Assembly: GCA_029378245.1 (NCBI GenBank)
Contig: JARKIF010000019.1
Coordinates: 124,001 to 188,000 of the forward strand
Reading direction: 5' to 3'
Source of the DNA: Roridomyces roridus
Taxonomy: Eukaryota > Basidiomycota > Agaricomycetes > Agaricales > Mycenaceae
DNA: 64,000 nucleotides
Positions 22,495 through 34,068 of this stretch are shown piece after piece. The stretch's first letter is position 1. Every line of letters starts with the position of its first letter. The notes beneath the pieces were generated by a model, which was not told the origin of the DNA, ran no database searches, and was given only the letters and a program-made list of their open reading frames with translations. Made by a program: the position numbers and the translations under genes.

Positions 22495-22966
22495 ATAATA
22501 AAAAGTACATGGCTTGTATTTTTCCGTATGCCTTTATAACTTTGGGTCTATTTAATTCGATATCATTTTCTGTGTGGAACGGTGGTTGGAGGGATCGAGA
22601 CCAACGAGTATCGCTGGTTGTTTGTCAGCAGTCTGCAACTTTTCTGAACTTAGGCGCGCGAGCGCGTGCCTTTCACGACGTTCAACTGGAACCCGACAAG
22701 ATTGCCCTGAACGTGTCGACCGCCGCGGCTTCTGGATCGAGAAAGGAAGGAAGTTGGATCCATGGAGCATCATTGCGGGCGTATCAAACGTGGTCGCTCT
22801 CAACCAGTACATCGAATCCTGCAAGTGTAAGCATGCGCCATTTTGCGCTTTCCGGGTTTGCTTACGAGCTGAAGGAGCCACCAGTCATATCCATCAAAGT
22901 GAACCTGTACTCCGGTTTCAATTTCGATTTCTAGGTTTGCTGACGCGTCGCGAAGCAGTCCTCTCC
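22495..22966. other. Intergenic region upstream of F-box copy 4
   Basis: Between the PMT2 stop and the start of F-box copy 4. An open frame runs into the F-box exon from 22574, but the ATG at 22967 is preferred because it matches the start region of the other copies (MDxCSRxLRITEIVR). Confidence 0.5.
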
Positions 22967-24644
22967 ATGGACTCCTGCTCGCGAGTCCTGCGGATTACCG
23001 AAATCGTGCGGATGATATGTGCAGAAGCCTCAGAACGGGTGTATTATCCAGTCCTTCAACCCGAGAGGCTCCCCATTTTGGCACGGACGTCCAAGATATT
23101 TCTGGAGCCTGCACTCGATCTCATTTGGGAGAAACTACCAAATCTTTCGCCACTCATCAAGTGCATGCCGGGGACGCTATGGGAAGAACGCGACAAAGTT
23201 ATTGTGAGCCCTTCTGCTTGTCTTTTTTTCTGTTATTGACCAAACGTAGTACCTGCGTCGCGCAATCGTAGCAGAAGATCTTCCTCGACTACTCTATTAT
23301 TCTGTCCGGGTCAAAGAGCTTTCTGGATTTCAATCCAAGGCTTGGCGCTCTGCTCGTGTGGATGGGGAATATCTTCAGGCTTTGAGCGTGGCGCTCACTT
23401 CGCAAAGCCTCACACCCAAGCTCCGCTCTCTGTGGGCGTTTCCTACGGAAGAAGAGGCAGTACCATTTCTGCGGCATCTTCTCGGTCCTGAAATGCGAAA
23501 GCTGACAATCAGCCTGGTCCAGTCTAAAACATCGCTTTCCATACTCCCCCACATCAGAGACGCATGCCCTCTCCTTTCCGAGTTGACCTTGAGCTTGAGC
23601 TCAAAGGTCCGCCAGTCCTCACTTCCTCTGTTCTCGCATGCCATATGCGGGTTACAGCACCTAAAGCTTCTGATAATTCCCAATCTGGATGTCGCTGGCT
23701 TCATCCAAGTCTCCCAACTTCCGTTTTTAGAGGGACTCGACCTCACAGCTGTTGTTGGGCAAACCGCAACGCTTCATCTCCCGGATCTGCTTCCCGGCTC
23801 CGCCTTCCCTGCATTGAAATGGCTTCACGTCGGATGCGACACGCCATCCTTTTGCGCGGGCTTCGTTCAAACCATCTCAAGCCCGCAGTTTACGATGTTA
23901 TTCCTCGGGCTGCGGAAGAGCTGGACAGCCGTAGCGTGGAAACGCCTACTGGATACACTCACCAGCTGTCCACGACTCGGAAAACTCGCTACCATTGAAA
24001 TAACCTCCGATTCTGACGACCGCGTCCCGCCTGAGGATATCGCGCAGTACACCCTCACGGCCGACATATTCCGATCCTTCCTGCAATTCAGGGAGATCAC
24101 TACATTCCAGTTGCAGATATATCCAGTTCCCGTCGCCGGCGACGAGTTTCTGAAAGAGGTCGCCGTAGCCTGGCCCAAGCTCCAGACGTTGCAGCTCGCG
24201 TCCGAAGTCGATATGGCAGAGCAACCTGAAGCGACGTTGTCCTGCTTGTTCCATTTCGCTCGCCATTGCCCCAAACTGGAATCTCTGGGCCTCCGCATGA
24301 GCACGGCTCAAGTTCCCACCTTCACCCAGGTACCTGGCCAGAGGCTCAAACACCCCCTTGCACTTCTGCAGGTCGGTACCTCACCGATCGCCGACGACAT
24401 GCAGACTATGGGCAACATTGCTGCATTCTTATCCGATTTATTCCCGCGTCTGGACTCTATCAGGTCGTTCTCCGAGACGTTGACGGAGGCGACTGGGAAA
24501 TACGCGACCACGTGGTATCGTGTTTCCGAGTTGTACGAGATAATTGCCGATGTGAGGTGGCAGGAGAGGAGACTTGCGAGGAAGGAAGCTGCTTTGGATG
24601 ATGCATTCGAGGAGGGGTCGAGTACGCAGGGCGACGACGAATGA
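22967..24644 (+). CDS. F-box/LRR-like protein, copy 4 (intact)
   Basis: Exons 22967-23203 and 23250-24644 with a 46-base intron give 543 aa without any break. The F-box-like head (about 1-60) reads RVLRITEIVRMICAEA, then LPILARTSKIFLEPALDLIW, then LSPLIKCMPGTLWEE. After the intron come LRRAIVAEDLPRLLYYSVRV and about ten degenerate leucine-rich units (for example LKLLIIPNLDVAGFIQVSQL, FLEGLDLTAVVG, CLFHFARHCPKLESLGLRM), a conserved VGTSPIADDMQTMGNIAAFL, and an acidic tail. Proteins of this kind are expected to dock Skp1 through the F-box and recruit a target through the leucine-rich part for SCF ubiquitination. The target is unknown; mushroom genomes carry hundreds of such genes. It lies convergent to membrane-protein copy A. 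Confidence 0.85.
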
Positions 24645-25329
24645 CATGTACCGTCGGCACAAAACATTGATATCAAACCGGAGTGACATGGCCGCCCGCA
24701 GGCGCGTCAATACCGCCATCAACAATCGTCCGATAAAAGGAGTTTTGAAGAAGAATCGTGCGTGACTTGTTTTCAATATCGTGTCGGGGCCATCCTAGCC
24801 TTCCCCGCTTCCCCCGGACACATGACTGGCCGTTTCACCACATGGCCTTGTTTCGAGACGTGTTGGGAGCAAGCAGTAGGACCAGTTTGCGAAAAAGAAA
24901 TGGATAGATAAATACGAGATGGGTACAGATATGAGTCGAGACTAGAATAATCTTTGGTGCAAGCTCATGCGGCTGCGGGTATAACCTATCTATCACTCGG
25001 CGGTCGGGAAGCGGACGGAACTGAACGACCCAAGCACTGCTCGCACTGAAGAACAATGAGTCACGAATCCTTGGCGGCAGACTGAAAACGCACACGTCGA
25101 GGAATCGACACACCACTTTAGGAACTTGAAGATAAGAAGCTTGCTGATGTCGAAAAAGAGTTGGGCGTCCCCGACCGATTCCGTAGCGTTGCGTCAATCT
25201 CTCCAAAATTATCCTCTTTCGTGATGGTCGAAACTCGGCGCTGCGTTGGGCACTTCTACTGGTCGTCCAGAACTCGTCGCTAACCGATTCTCAACCGAGC
25301 TTTGATATGGCTCTGTATCTAGGGTCGAG
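24645..25329. repeat. Convergent spacer shared with 39176-39828
   Basis: The 3' spacer between F-box copy 4 and membrane-protein copy A is clearly homologous to that between F-box copy 5 and copy B (for example CTATCACTCGGCGGTCGGGA and GGCTGCGGGTATAA in both), with an indel in B. Its right part also matches sequence after truncated copy C (about 36757-37135, inverted). A piece near 24694 (CAGGCGCGTCAATACCGCC) recurs upstream of F-box copy 5 at about 37340. It was therefore duplicated together with the genes. Confidence 0.7.
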
Positions 25330-26906
25330 TCAGACGACGAAGAAGCTGTGACTTTGAGAACGCACCTCTCCCTCTCTCTTTGATTTCGCCAGTGCCAATA
25401 CCGTATCCTCATTACGATTTTCTTCACGACAGGTTTCTGATTGACGATGAGTTGGTGCAAGTAGGTGACGAATCAAGACGTACGATATAGAAGAAACCGT
25501 ACAAGACAACGATGGGCGCGAGAATAAGCTGAAGAATAGTTAATAACGGTCCAGTATAAGAATGGGAGACTGACCATTTGCTGGCAACGGGATAACTCCA
25601 CTATCGTGATCCAAAGGAATCGGGTGAGCCGACGTAACTCTCTGGTCTGACCCATCCTCCAGTATCTGTAAAGTTCCAAGGACGGCTGGTAGAGTTCCCA
25701 AATTTGAGCTCCGGCTTCCGCGGACCAAAGCGCCTGGGGTTCCAGCTCTAGTATTCTCGACCGGCTTATATTGTCCAGATTCGGCAGCTCCACAGTCATG
25801 AACGTGGCTCGTGCGGAGGAGTAAAGGATGAAAGCGGAGAAGGCGTCCCAGATGAGGAGACAGATGATGACGGAGAGCGCCCGGCGGTGTCGATAAAGGA
25901 ACACTTTACGCAATATCCGCATCGTCGGGGCTACTTGGAAGAGGAAGAAGAGCGCTAGTTGGAAGAGGGACGTTGCTGAGTATATCGCGGCAGGTCCCAT
26001 AATCATCTGCTGGAAGATAAGCGAAATGTACACGACCAGAACTGAAGGACTGACCGGTACATAGGCAGACGTCTGGGATCGTAGGAAGAGCCAAATATTG
26101 AAACAAATACGCTGGATATTGGGCAACAACCCTTGGAGATGCTGCGTTCGCGTCATGGAATAGTAGAGGAGCAAAGGGCTCCAGTTGAGATTCGGGTGCC
26201 AGAGGATAATGATGAACGGAATAGACAACGTGCACGCGGCCACAAAGACCACCGTGAGGGGTAAGCAATGACGGCGGACGGAGGGCATGATGCTTCGACG
26301 ATGGATGAAGAAAATGAGGAGGCCGATGGTATGACCGATGAGGGCGAGCAGCATGATGTTGAGATACTGCAGGCCATGGTCGTGTATGTGCTGGACAATG
26401 CTGAGGACGTTTAGAACGGTCTCCTCGAGCACCATTGCTAGGCGGTATAGCATCAACTCGGGAAACAAGCTCTTGGTGGGAGGCGCTTGGATGACCGTTA
26501 CGGTGGAGAAGAGGTAGAATGCGATATTGAGCGATATGAACATGAGCCAGGGCGGCCATGCGTCGAATTCGTCTGGTTCCGTTTCGGTGTCGGGTCCTGG
26601 TGGTGCTGCAGGGAGAGTTGGGCTGCGGCGTCGACAGCGAAGGGCGAACGTCGAGCATACGGTGAAGACGACACTGGCGATAATGACGAGGGCCAATCCA
26701 ACCATAACGACGTAGGGGAGCTGGACGTCGCTCGATGTAGGGCTTGGAAGGCATCGCGTGGGTTCGAGGAAGATGTGGGTGGTGCGAGTCGGCGTGTACT
26801 TGACAACAGGCGGCGACGGCGTGGAGACGTGGACAACCTTGCTGGCGAAGAACAGGCCTGCAAAGCTGCGAGGGAGGGCGAAGAGGGCAGAAATCGAGTA
26901 GGGCAT
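25330..26906 (-). CDS. Multispan membrane protein of unknown family, copy A
   Basis: Three exons, 25575-26906, 25480-25528 and 25330-25436, keep frame and give 495 aa. The protein starts MPYSISALFALPRSFAGLFF, a signal-anchor-like helix. A short loop (KYTPTRTTHIFLEPTRCL) is followed by about seven more hydrophobic spans: around YVVMVGLALVIIASVVF, WLMFISLNIAFYLFSTVTVI, MLLALIGHTIGLLIFFI, PLTVVFVAACTLSIPFIIIL, YISLIFQQMIMGPAAIY, ALSVIICLLIWDAFSAFIL and LILAPIVVLYGFFYIV. No transporter, receptor or enzyme signature is recognisable. Copies B and C in this window are close relatives. It is head to head with the gene at 27045 (138 bases apart) and tail to tail with F-box copy 4. Function is unknown; the family may be lineage-specific. 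Confidence 0.78.
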
Positions 26907-27044
26907 GGTGGTACTGGATCAAGATGTAAATGAGAGCATCAACAAACGCGTCGCGTCTCTCAACCACATCCTCGTGATACCCACGACCGAATCGTCTGTC
27001 TCGCCCAGTGCATTCTTTTGCTCGTCTTGCTCATTCTTTCTCAG
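26907..27044. promoter_or_regulatory. Short shared divergent promoter
   Basis: Only 138 bases separate the starts of copy A (-) and the 27045 gene (+), so the two genes must share regulatory DNA. No specific motif was identified. Confidence 0.45.
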
Positions 27045-28397
27045 ATGATTCTCCTCGACACATTCCTCCATGCACTACTTGCGTTGTCCACCTACCTGTC
27101 TCTCGAGCTGCCTCGTGCTCTCCTGGGACTAGAACCCCTTGCCATTGCCTCAGGATTTGGAGAGGGCCTTGTCCAGGCTCTTCGAACTGTGGTGCCACCT
27201 CCAGATCGCGTCGCTTGCTATATACTAGCTGAGCACGTCGGCGGGTGTCACTGGCACACAATCGGTGACGGATTTGAGTTACCCCTCGTATCGATATCGC
27301 AGGCCTCTCCTGCGTTCGCCGTCCTCGCACGACCCGCTCCGGCACTCACCGAGAGAATGTTTGCCCATTATCTGGCTCTCAACCCAGACCACGTCCAACG
27401 CCTTCGGGTCAAACCTTCCACGTCACAGCCCGCGCCAACAGCTACTTCCCCCTCGTCAGACCCTCGTCCGTCGTCGCGCGTCAAACCTTCTGGGGCCACC
27501 ACGTCGTTGCCTATGCCAACGGCTGCGCCCGTCGATACGCATCAGCCCCGTTCCCCCTCGCCCAACTCTCCTCTATCATCGACTTCCTACTTTGATTTCT
27601 GGGCCCGAATGCTTCAACAGCTGTTCCAGCTGTTCAAGCCCTTGGTGTGGGACATCACCGTCATGGTGGCCCTCTGCTCCGTCATGGTGGTGGTATTTAC
27701 TGCTCTGTGCGTATTAGATCGGTGGCGGGGATGGGGCTACTTCCTCTCCGACTATAATGCACCGACCGATCCCTTGCGCGAATACCTTGAGCACATCGGC
27801 AAGGAACACCCGTGGATCGAGGATGAGCTGGCGCATCGCGTGCTCCTGGCAGCGAAACCGAATATGCTGCACCTTCCTCTTGGCGATCAAGTCCCTGCCC
27901 TCGCCCCTGCGCCAGTTGCACCCGACGCTCCTCCCGCTCCTGCAGCCCCCGTACTCCCTGGAGCTGGTGTGCCCAACCACGCTGGCAACGCTGTGGCGCT
28001 TGCGGCTGTCGTCCCAGAACCCGTTGTGGTACAGGCACCGGCAGATGGCCCTCAGGATTCGTTGGTTGCTGCCGAGGTGCAGCGCATTCTCGATCACATG
28101 CCGCACCTCGACTCAACTGTCCTCCGGGAGCTTGAATCCCTGGTCTCTTTGGGCTTTGGCATTGGCGCGTCTTCCTCCGGCACTTTGGCACCCCTCGATA
28201 GAGATGTGTTAGCGGAACTCCCCCTTGCTCACCTGCAGCAGCGGGGTGGGATTCCTGAAGGATTGCGGCGGCAGTTGGACGAGGTCGGCAACCAACAATC
28301 TGCTCCTGCTGTTCCTGGCGACGAGAATGGAGCACCCGAGGCTGATCCCGGCCACGAGACCGCAACCTATACGGGAAAGGGCAAGGGCAAGGCGTAG
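27045..28397 (+). CDS. Hypothetical two-span membrane protein with Pro/Ala-rich tail
   Basis: One open exon; the first ATG in frame is at 27045, giving 450 aa. A hydrophobic N-terminus (LLDTFLHALLALSTYLSLEL) is followed by a predicted lumenal segment of about 110 residues with a few cysteines and histidines (CYILAEHVGGCHWHTIGD). Then come a Ser/Pro-rich linker and a second membrane helix near residues 205-230 (WDITVMVALCSVMVVVFTAL). A disordered Pro/Ala-rich cytosolic part ends in TGKGKGKA. A short helical segment (AEVQRILDHMPHLDSTVLRE) lies near residue 350. I do not recognise the family. The right-edge gene ends similarly (GKGKERAM) and has the same general layout, but no convincing homology was seen by eye. 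Confidence 0.65.
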   Translation: MILLDTFLHALLALSTYLSLELPRALLGLEPLAIASGFGEGLVQALRTVVPPPDRVACYILAEHVGGCHWHTIGDGFELPLVSISQASPAFAVLARPAPALTERMFAHYLALNPDHVQRLRVKPSTSQPAPTATSPSSDPRPSSRVKPSGATTSLPMPTAAPVDTHQPRSPSPNSPLSSTSYFDFWARMLQQLFQLFKPLVWDITVMVALCSVMVVVFTALCVLDRWRGWGYFLSDYNAPTDPLREYLEHIGKEHPWIEDELAHRVLLAAKPNMLHLPLGDQVPALAPAPVAPDAPPAPAAPVLPGAGVPNHAGNAVALAAVVPEPVVVQAPADGPQDSLVAAEVQRILDHMPHLDSTVLRELESLVSLGFGIGASSSGTLAPLDRDVLAELPLAHLQQRGGIPEGLRRQLDEVGNQQSAPAVPGDENGAPEADPGHETATYTGKGKGKA

Positions 28398-28690
28398 CTG
28401 GCGAGTACACCGAGCGTACTTTCGTTGCTTTATTTCCCTCCCCTTTTTTCAGAATAGAATAGATGACGGACATTTCACACTGTACTACACCCACAATCAC
28501 TTGTATCACACAAAGACTGTATACTACCTCCACGTTCTTTTGTAGCTTTTATCTGTATCCTTGAATAAAGAGTCTTAGCAGACCCAAATCAGCCGTTTGA
28601 GCCACCCCCTGGTGAGATGCAAACAAATTACTTATATCAATCAGAGTAAAGGCTACATTTTGAGTGCCCCCAGACATCTCGGCTATCGAC

Positions 28691-30216
28691 TTAGAGCTCG
28701 TCGTGTCCACCTTGATTCGCACCAAAGGTCTGCTCCAACCATTTCCTTGCAATCGCGTTGAACGTCTCTGAATGTTCGATGTGACACCAATGCGAGCCAT
28801 CCATGAGCTAAACTTGACTGTGAGGAACGCATCCAAAGACGAACGAACGATACATACCTCGGTCTGTAGATTCGGCAGGTAATCCGTAGATTTCATGATT
28901 TTGGAAGCCAAGGCCCAGTCCGCGACGGCGTCTTGTGTGGGGAGGACGGAGAGGGTGGGCTGAGGGATCGTATGGTTTCCTTGGGCGTTAGCAAATGCCC
29001 AGGAGGCTCGCCGGTTCTGATCAGAGTCATACTTAGATGATTCGTTGTTTTGAGGAGAAAAGATGGCAGACTTACCTCGCCAGTGTAATGTTGCAGTGCT
29101 GCAAATCGATTTAAGGCGAAGGGAAAGGGTATATGAATAAATACGCACTATACTGGAAACCTTGGATGCTGAATTGTTCTACCAAATAATCTTCTTCTTC
29201 AGGCGTGAAGAACGGCATAGGCGGTATCTGAATACAGTGTCAGATCACTCGATTTGAGAGATGGAGTTTGAACCTTTACCTCGGCGACATCTGCCCAAGC
29301 ACCCAAAAACTCTGTTTGACTCTGCAAGAACGCGTCCGGAGGCGGACTCGCGTGGGTCCGGAACACAGCGCGGAGGGACCGGCGGATATCCTTATCCAGC
29401 TCAGCAATTGCCTCGTTTGTGCGGCGCTTGAAATAAATCTGGTAGGTGAGTCTGGGGAGTGCTGCAGCCAGTTGCTCCACCAGGACGTATGCTCCCTCGG
29501 CAGGTTTGTACTGCGAGCCCCGTCAATAAAACGAGCTAGGAAAGAGAAATATTCGACTCCTCACCGGCATGGCGACAGTCCACAACGCCAGTTGAACAAG
29601 TCAGGACGGGATCGGGCGGCCTCGTAACAGGTCAGTCCTCCCCAATCGTGGCTATAGTGGAATCAGTTTCGCGTCGTTGTCTGAGGGCGCTAACGAGTTG
29701 GTACCCCATGCAGACCGCTGAAGACACTCCGGCGTGTTCCAGGATGCAGGCCATATCGCCGACCATGTCAGGTATCGTGGCCGAGCTCTGGACATCGCCG
29801 GGATGAGCAGAGTCGGCAAAACCCCTAACATTCGGGACAATGAGGCGGTAGTCGTCCTGTAACGCCCCTATGAGCTAAATTTGGGCAGAAAATGGGGAAC
29901 AGGCCACCTTGAACTCTTGTATTTGCTTTGACCAAGTACTCCACAAACCTGGCCATCCGTGCCACATGAGCAGAGTCCTCTTTCCACTCGGGTTGATGTC
30001 GACGTAGCCTGAAGGCGCGTTAACCGTTGCATCAAGCAATTCAGAGGAGATATTACTGAGGCTCAAGTCGACCTCTTTTCCTTCAGCCCGGTTTGTCGCC
30101 TTGCATGTCACGGTACTCTTGGCGTACGCTCTCGGATCGAAAGGAGAGTCGGCTGCGGAGACATGAGAGGAAAAGAGAGACAAAACGGCGAGGGCAACGA
30201 AACTCTGCGTAAACAT
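28691..30216 (-). CDS. Epoxide hydrolase (alpha/beta fold) with signal peptide and HDEL, copy 1
   Basis: The start at 30216 gives a secretory signal (MFTQSFVALAVLSLFSSHVS). The alpha/beta-hydrolase core shows the oxyanion motif HGWPGLWSTW, a VRGFADSAHPGD loop, the nucleophile motif HDWGG (Asp), the lid region and C-terminal LMDGSHWCHIE with the catalytic His. The chain ends QGGHDEL, an ER-retention signal, at 28691. It should hydrolyse epoxides to diols in the ER lumen (family knowledge; substrate unknown). Several introns of about 50 bases were recognised, for example the one that splits VCMG from HDWGG. In the exon after HDWGG two extra bases (TTCAAC-T-GGC and GTGG-A-CT) break the frame. 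Removing them gives FNGVVAVAMP, matching FEGVVGVTIP of copy 2. So the gene is either newly dead or miscalled. Confidence 0.8.
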
Positions 30217-30767
30217 GGTCGCTGCAAAACAGGGGAGGGCAAGCCGCAACAGTGAAATCCCATGAGATCAGGCGACACGATCGCTCCGCAAGTCAGTTCT
30301 CCGGGTCCCCAATGATTTCAACCCTACGCGCTCCGACGCGCTCCTACGCGATCAAACGGTCAGTAGGGCAAAGGCGCGGACATCATGGCGACTTACGCGT
30401 CAGCAGCAAGCAACCTGGTTACCGAATCATTCGGAATTTGGAAAGGACAAAAAGTAGTCAGCTTAGCACTTAGGAGTTTGGCGGAGACCCGACAAGCCCT
30501 GCCTTCGTCGTAAGTCCTATTCGCAGTTCCGAAGATTGATGCGTCCTCCACGCTGCGTAAAAAAAGTGAAAGAGGGAGATATCCAAACAAAGCCCAACAT
30601 CAAACGCCACGATCCTAATTGGGCAAGTACTTCGGGCGTCTATCCATTCTTACATGTCATGGGACCTACGGGGACCCACTTGTCATGACACAAATCATAC
30701 TATCAATACATTTGGTATTGCCCTTGTCAGAATCGTCGGAAAAATGCAAAATACTTGTATTCCCATA
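30217..30767. other. Intergenic region
   Basis: Gap between the epoxide hydrolase start (30216) and the end of the ricin-B-like gene, both on the minus strand. No supported gene. It includes the hydrolase promoter; short repeats of the kind CTACGCG(C/A)TC occur near 30325-30360. Confidence 0.4.
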
Positions 30768-31443
30768 CTAGACAATGCCGAACTCGATAACAAATACGGA
30801 GCCCTGTGCGTTTTCGCAGGACTGAAAAACCTGCCAGAATCTGAGAACTTGACAACACCAATTTCCCAGATGTACTTACCACTGTTCCATTCCCCAGATC
30901 CGTTAAACACTAGTGAAATGTGAGCGCAGTGAAGCTGGTCCTACATGAGACGAACCTTGTCCTGTTCATCCCACAAAATCCGCGCAGTATTCGCATTATC
31001 ATCGGACAGCAAATGGAAGAGCTGTCGGTTGACCGGCGGAGAGATGCACGGCTGAACAACGGGGATCACACCATCGTCGATATTTCCACCGGGAATAGTC
31101 AAACACGCGCTGCTGGTCAGCTCGAGTCGGACAGCAAAGGTGCTGATGTCAGGCGAGCTGGAGCTCAACGCGGGATAAATCGCGATGAAGCCTCGAACGG
31201 GATCATTGGGAGTGGGGTTCTCTGGAAAGTTGCCGTTGCAGTCGATCATCTTGACTGGTGTATTGGAAGGGTGTTTACTGCCCCCATGCAGAGGAGCCCA
31301 CTTGGACCTCCGAAGTTTTCCAGGTCAAATGGTCTTGAAGAATTTGAGTTCAAGTGAATCGTGGAAGATCCAATCCACTTACATGACATCGGCGACGATA
31401 GCGACGGCACCAAGAACAAGAATCGGAAAGAGGGACGCCCTCA
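30768..31443 (-). CDS. Small secreted ricin-B-lectin-like protein
   Basis: The first exon from 31443 encodes a signal peptide (MRASLFPILVLGAVAIVADV). After an intron the mature chain begins KMIDCNGNFPENPTPNDP and continues with FIAIYPALSSSSPDIS, SACLTIPGGNIDDGVIPVV, LFHLLSDDNANTARILWDEQ, and after another intron KCLTDLGNGTV. The CLTIPGG, QPC, ILWDEQ and KCLTDLGNG pattern is that of beta-trefoil ricin-B-type carbohydrate-binding domains of secreted fungal proteins. Only about one and a half trefoil units are readable; the last exon (CENAQGSVF) ends at a TAG at 30768-30770, so the protein is short or truncated. It would bind glycans outside the cell. There is no catalytic toxin chain. The last two exon borders are uncertain. 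Confidence 0.62.
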
Positions 31444-32099
31444 TGATAAATGCAAGACAACGAGACGGAGTCGCCCTTTAAATACTTGAGAAGAGTGTCA
31501 GCAGAAAGAGTAACATGGAGAGCGCCCATGCGCTGACCAGTGGCATCGGTTCGCCGGTGGAAGAGCCCAAGTGACGTGGGCGGGCTGTCGCGCCGAATCG
31601 CGCCCACAGACGCGATGTCGCGTTTGACAAGAGTGAGTCGTGCCAAGACCAAGCTCTGTCGCGCCTCAATGGCCCAGCATCGCCGCTCACGTTGAGGTAT
31701 CGTAGTTGGTGTGGCTTGGCAGGGACGAGGCCTCTGGATGAATTGGAAAGTCTTACTGGCAGTCATCGACGTGTGGTCTTGAGGTCAGCCATTGCAATTC
31801 TCCGAGCTCGACTCTGCTGGGTTTGTGCTGGGTTCTTCTTCAAGTTAGAGAAGATTGACGGTAGAACTGTGCCCAAAACCATATCCAGCGGAAGTTGAAT
31901 CGCCAAGTGTTGGAGGAATAGGGAAGAAAGAAGGCAGAGATCAAAAGACACACACATGCCAACACCAAACGCCACGACTCTAATTAGGCAATTACTTGGA
32001 ATCTTCCACAAGGAAAAATACATTCATTATTACTGCAGAGTGGACCAAAAAAACATTATACTGCTATCATTAGAAAGTCGTTGTTTTCGTTTATTAAGC
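31444..32099. other. Intergenic region
   Basis: Between the lectin-like gene start and the sugar transporter stop, both on the minus strand. No open frame with family resemblance. It contains the lectin gene promoter; the GC content falls towards the right. Confidence 0.4.
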
Positions 32100-34068
32100 C
32101 TAGGCGGCAACATCCGACGTCGAGTCCCCAATCGCTTTCTCGTGGTGCTCATGGTGGGTCTTCTCTGCAAGCATCTCCTCGCGCACTTTGGTCGAGTTGC
32201 GTACTGCAAGGCACAATCAGTCAATGAAAAAAGGAAGGAAGGAACAAGGGACTCACTCGTCGCGTTCTTGTACAACAAATCAATCTGCTCCAGCGAAAGG
32301 TTCTTCGTCTCAGGGATGAAGAAGTACGCAAAGACGAGACATCCCAAGCACGTCGAGCCCCAAATGAAGAACACTTTGACGTGCAAGGCGGCGGTGGCGA
32401 CTCCATTCGGCTGGCCCTTGGTAGAGCTGTCGACGAGGTAGGGCGTCGCGTATCCGATTGCGAAATTCCACAACCAATTCGAGGCAACGGAGAGGGACAT
32501 GGCTTTGGCACGGATGTTGAGCGGGGCAATTTCACCGGTGACGACCCATGCGACGGGGCCCCACGACGTGGCGAAGAACGCGATGTAGAAGCAGACAAAC
32601 GCGATCAGGACGCGTTGCGCAGCGAGATTGACGGTGCCGTCCGCTGCGGTTTTACCAGCAGTGACACCGACCTGTGGGTACAAAGTTAGTGCGGAAGGGA
32701 AGGAGGAAGAAGGGACGCACTATTGCGACGATGTATTCACAGAACATCATGCCGGCGGCGCCGATGAGAAGCAGCCTACGACGTCCGACACGGTCGATCA
32801 AGTTGATACCAACGATGGTCATAGCGGCTGGGAGATGAATTCAGAAGGAGTAAAGGTTTGACAACATGGGGATACACACTGTTGACAACGTCGGTGACGA
32901 TCGTAATGATGAAAGGGTTGCCAATCCCAGCGGACTGGAAGAAGGTCGTGCCGTAGTAGAACTAGAACAATTCAGCACGAATACTAGAGTAAGGCAGTGG
33001 CACGTACGATGAAATTAATACCCGTCAACTGCTGCCAAGCCTGCAGCCAGATCCCGGTCCACGTACGCAATCCGTTCTTGAGGTCCGTGTTCCGGAAGCA
33101 GTCGAGATAACTCCCGCCACCGTGTGCGCGCTCTTCCGCAAGTGCAAGCATGATCTCACCCATCTCGGCCTCGACCTCGGGCGAGTCGATGGGCGAGCTG
33201 CTGAGCCGGGCGAGAGACTTGCGCGCAGCGTCAACGTTGTTCTTGTGCAGAAGGTACCGCGGCGATTCGGGCAGGAAGATCATGCCGCCGCCGAGGACAA
33301 AGGCCCACGCGAATTGGACGGCGATAGGGGTCTGAAACGAGTTGAAGATGGTGCGGCATTGGAATGGATACGACCTACGCGCCACGAGGAAAAGGAGGTT
33401 TCGGTCTTGGTTGCGTTGGAGACGATGGCCGCGAGGAGCGCGCCGATGGTGATTGCAAGCTGGTAGAGTCCGACAATGAGACCGCGCAGATTCTTGGGAG
33501 AGCATTCACTCTGGTACATGGGTACCAGGCAGGAGATGAGACCGACTCCGAGACCCGCGATTACTATGGACCCAGGTGAGATAGATAGAAACAGAAAAAG
33601 GAGCTGTGCTTGCCTCGTCCGACAATGAAAGTCGCCCATTTCGTGTCGAGCTGCAAACCGACACCGAGGGAGAAGAGGACGCACGAGGCAACAATGCCCC
33701 ATTTACGACCGACTCTGTCACCCAACGGACTAGCTAGAAGCGCCCCGAAGAACGTGCCCGCAGAGAGAATCGAAACCTACAAAGAGAGTCAACGTCAAGA
33801 ACCTACTAGGCGTTGAGGGGAAAAAACGCACCACCAGACTCTTGTTGGAGGTCTTCAGATAGAATCCAGCTGGGGTCGCGCCAGGAACTTCAGGCCCAAA
33901 GTCGCCGAATGTATCCAACCAATTGTCCATGGCAATTACGCCCCCGATTGTGCCAGTGTCGTACCCGTAGAGGATACCACCAAAGGCAGCAAAGGCACTC
34001 ATGACGATGCCCCACACGACAGAGGCATTGGCGACGCCGCCAGTTGTTAGTGAAGGACCACCGGGCAT
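32100..34068 (-). CDS. Sugar transporter, MFS superfamily
   Basis: A multi-exon gene from ATG 34068 to stop 32100-32102. It is a twelve-helix plasma-membrane hexose/monosaccharide transporter of the sugar-porter family. Visible signatures: GGILYGYDTGTIGGVIAM in helix 1, a GDRVGRKWGI loop (helix 2/3), the PESPRYLLHKN motif ahead of the long central loop, LQAWQQLTGINFI and FYYGTTFF in helix 7, a second DRVGRRRLLL, ATSWGPVAWVVTGEIAPLNI in helix 10, and PETKNLSLEQIDLLY after helix 12. The C-terminus is short and charged (HHEHHEKAIGDSTSD). It is of usual length, about 530 residues. Substrate and direction cannot be told from sequence; basidiomycete relatives import glucose and related sugars by proton symport. 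No lesion was noticed. Confidence 0.88.

Noticed and set aside
22574..22966. N-terminal extension of F-box copy 4
   Set aside because: In-frame but unlike the starts of copies 1-3 and 5; the ATG at 22967 aligns with them.
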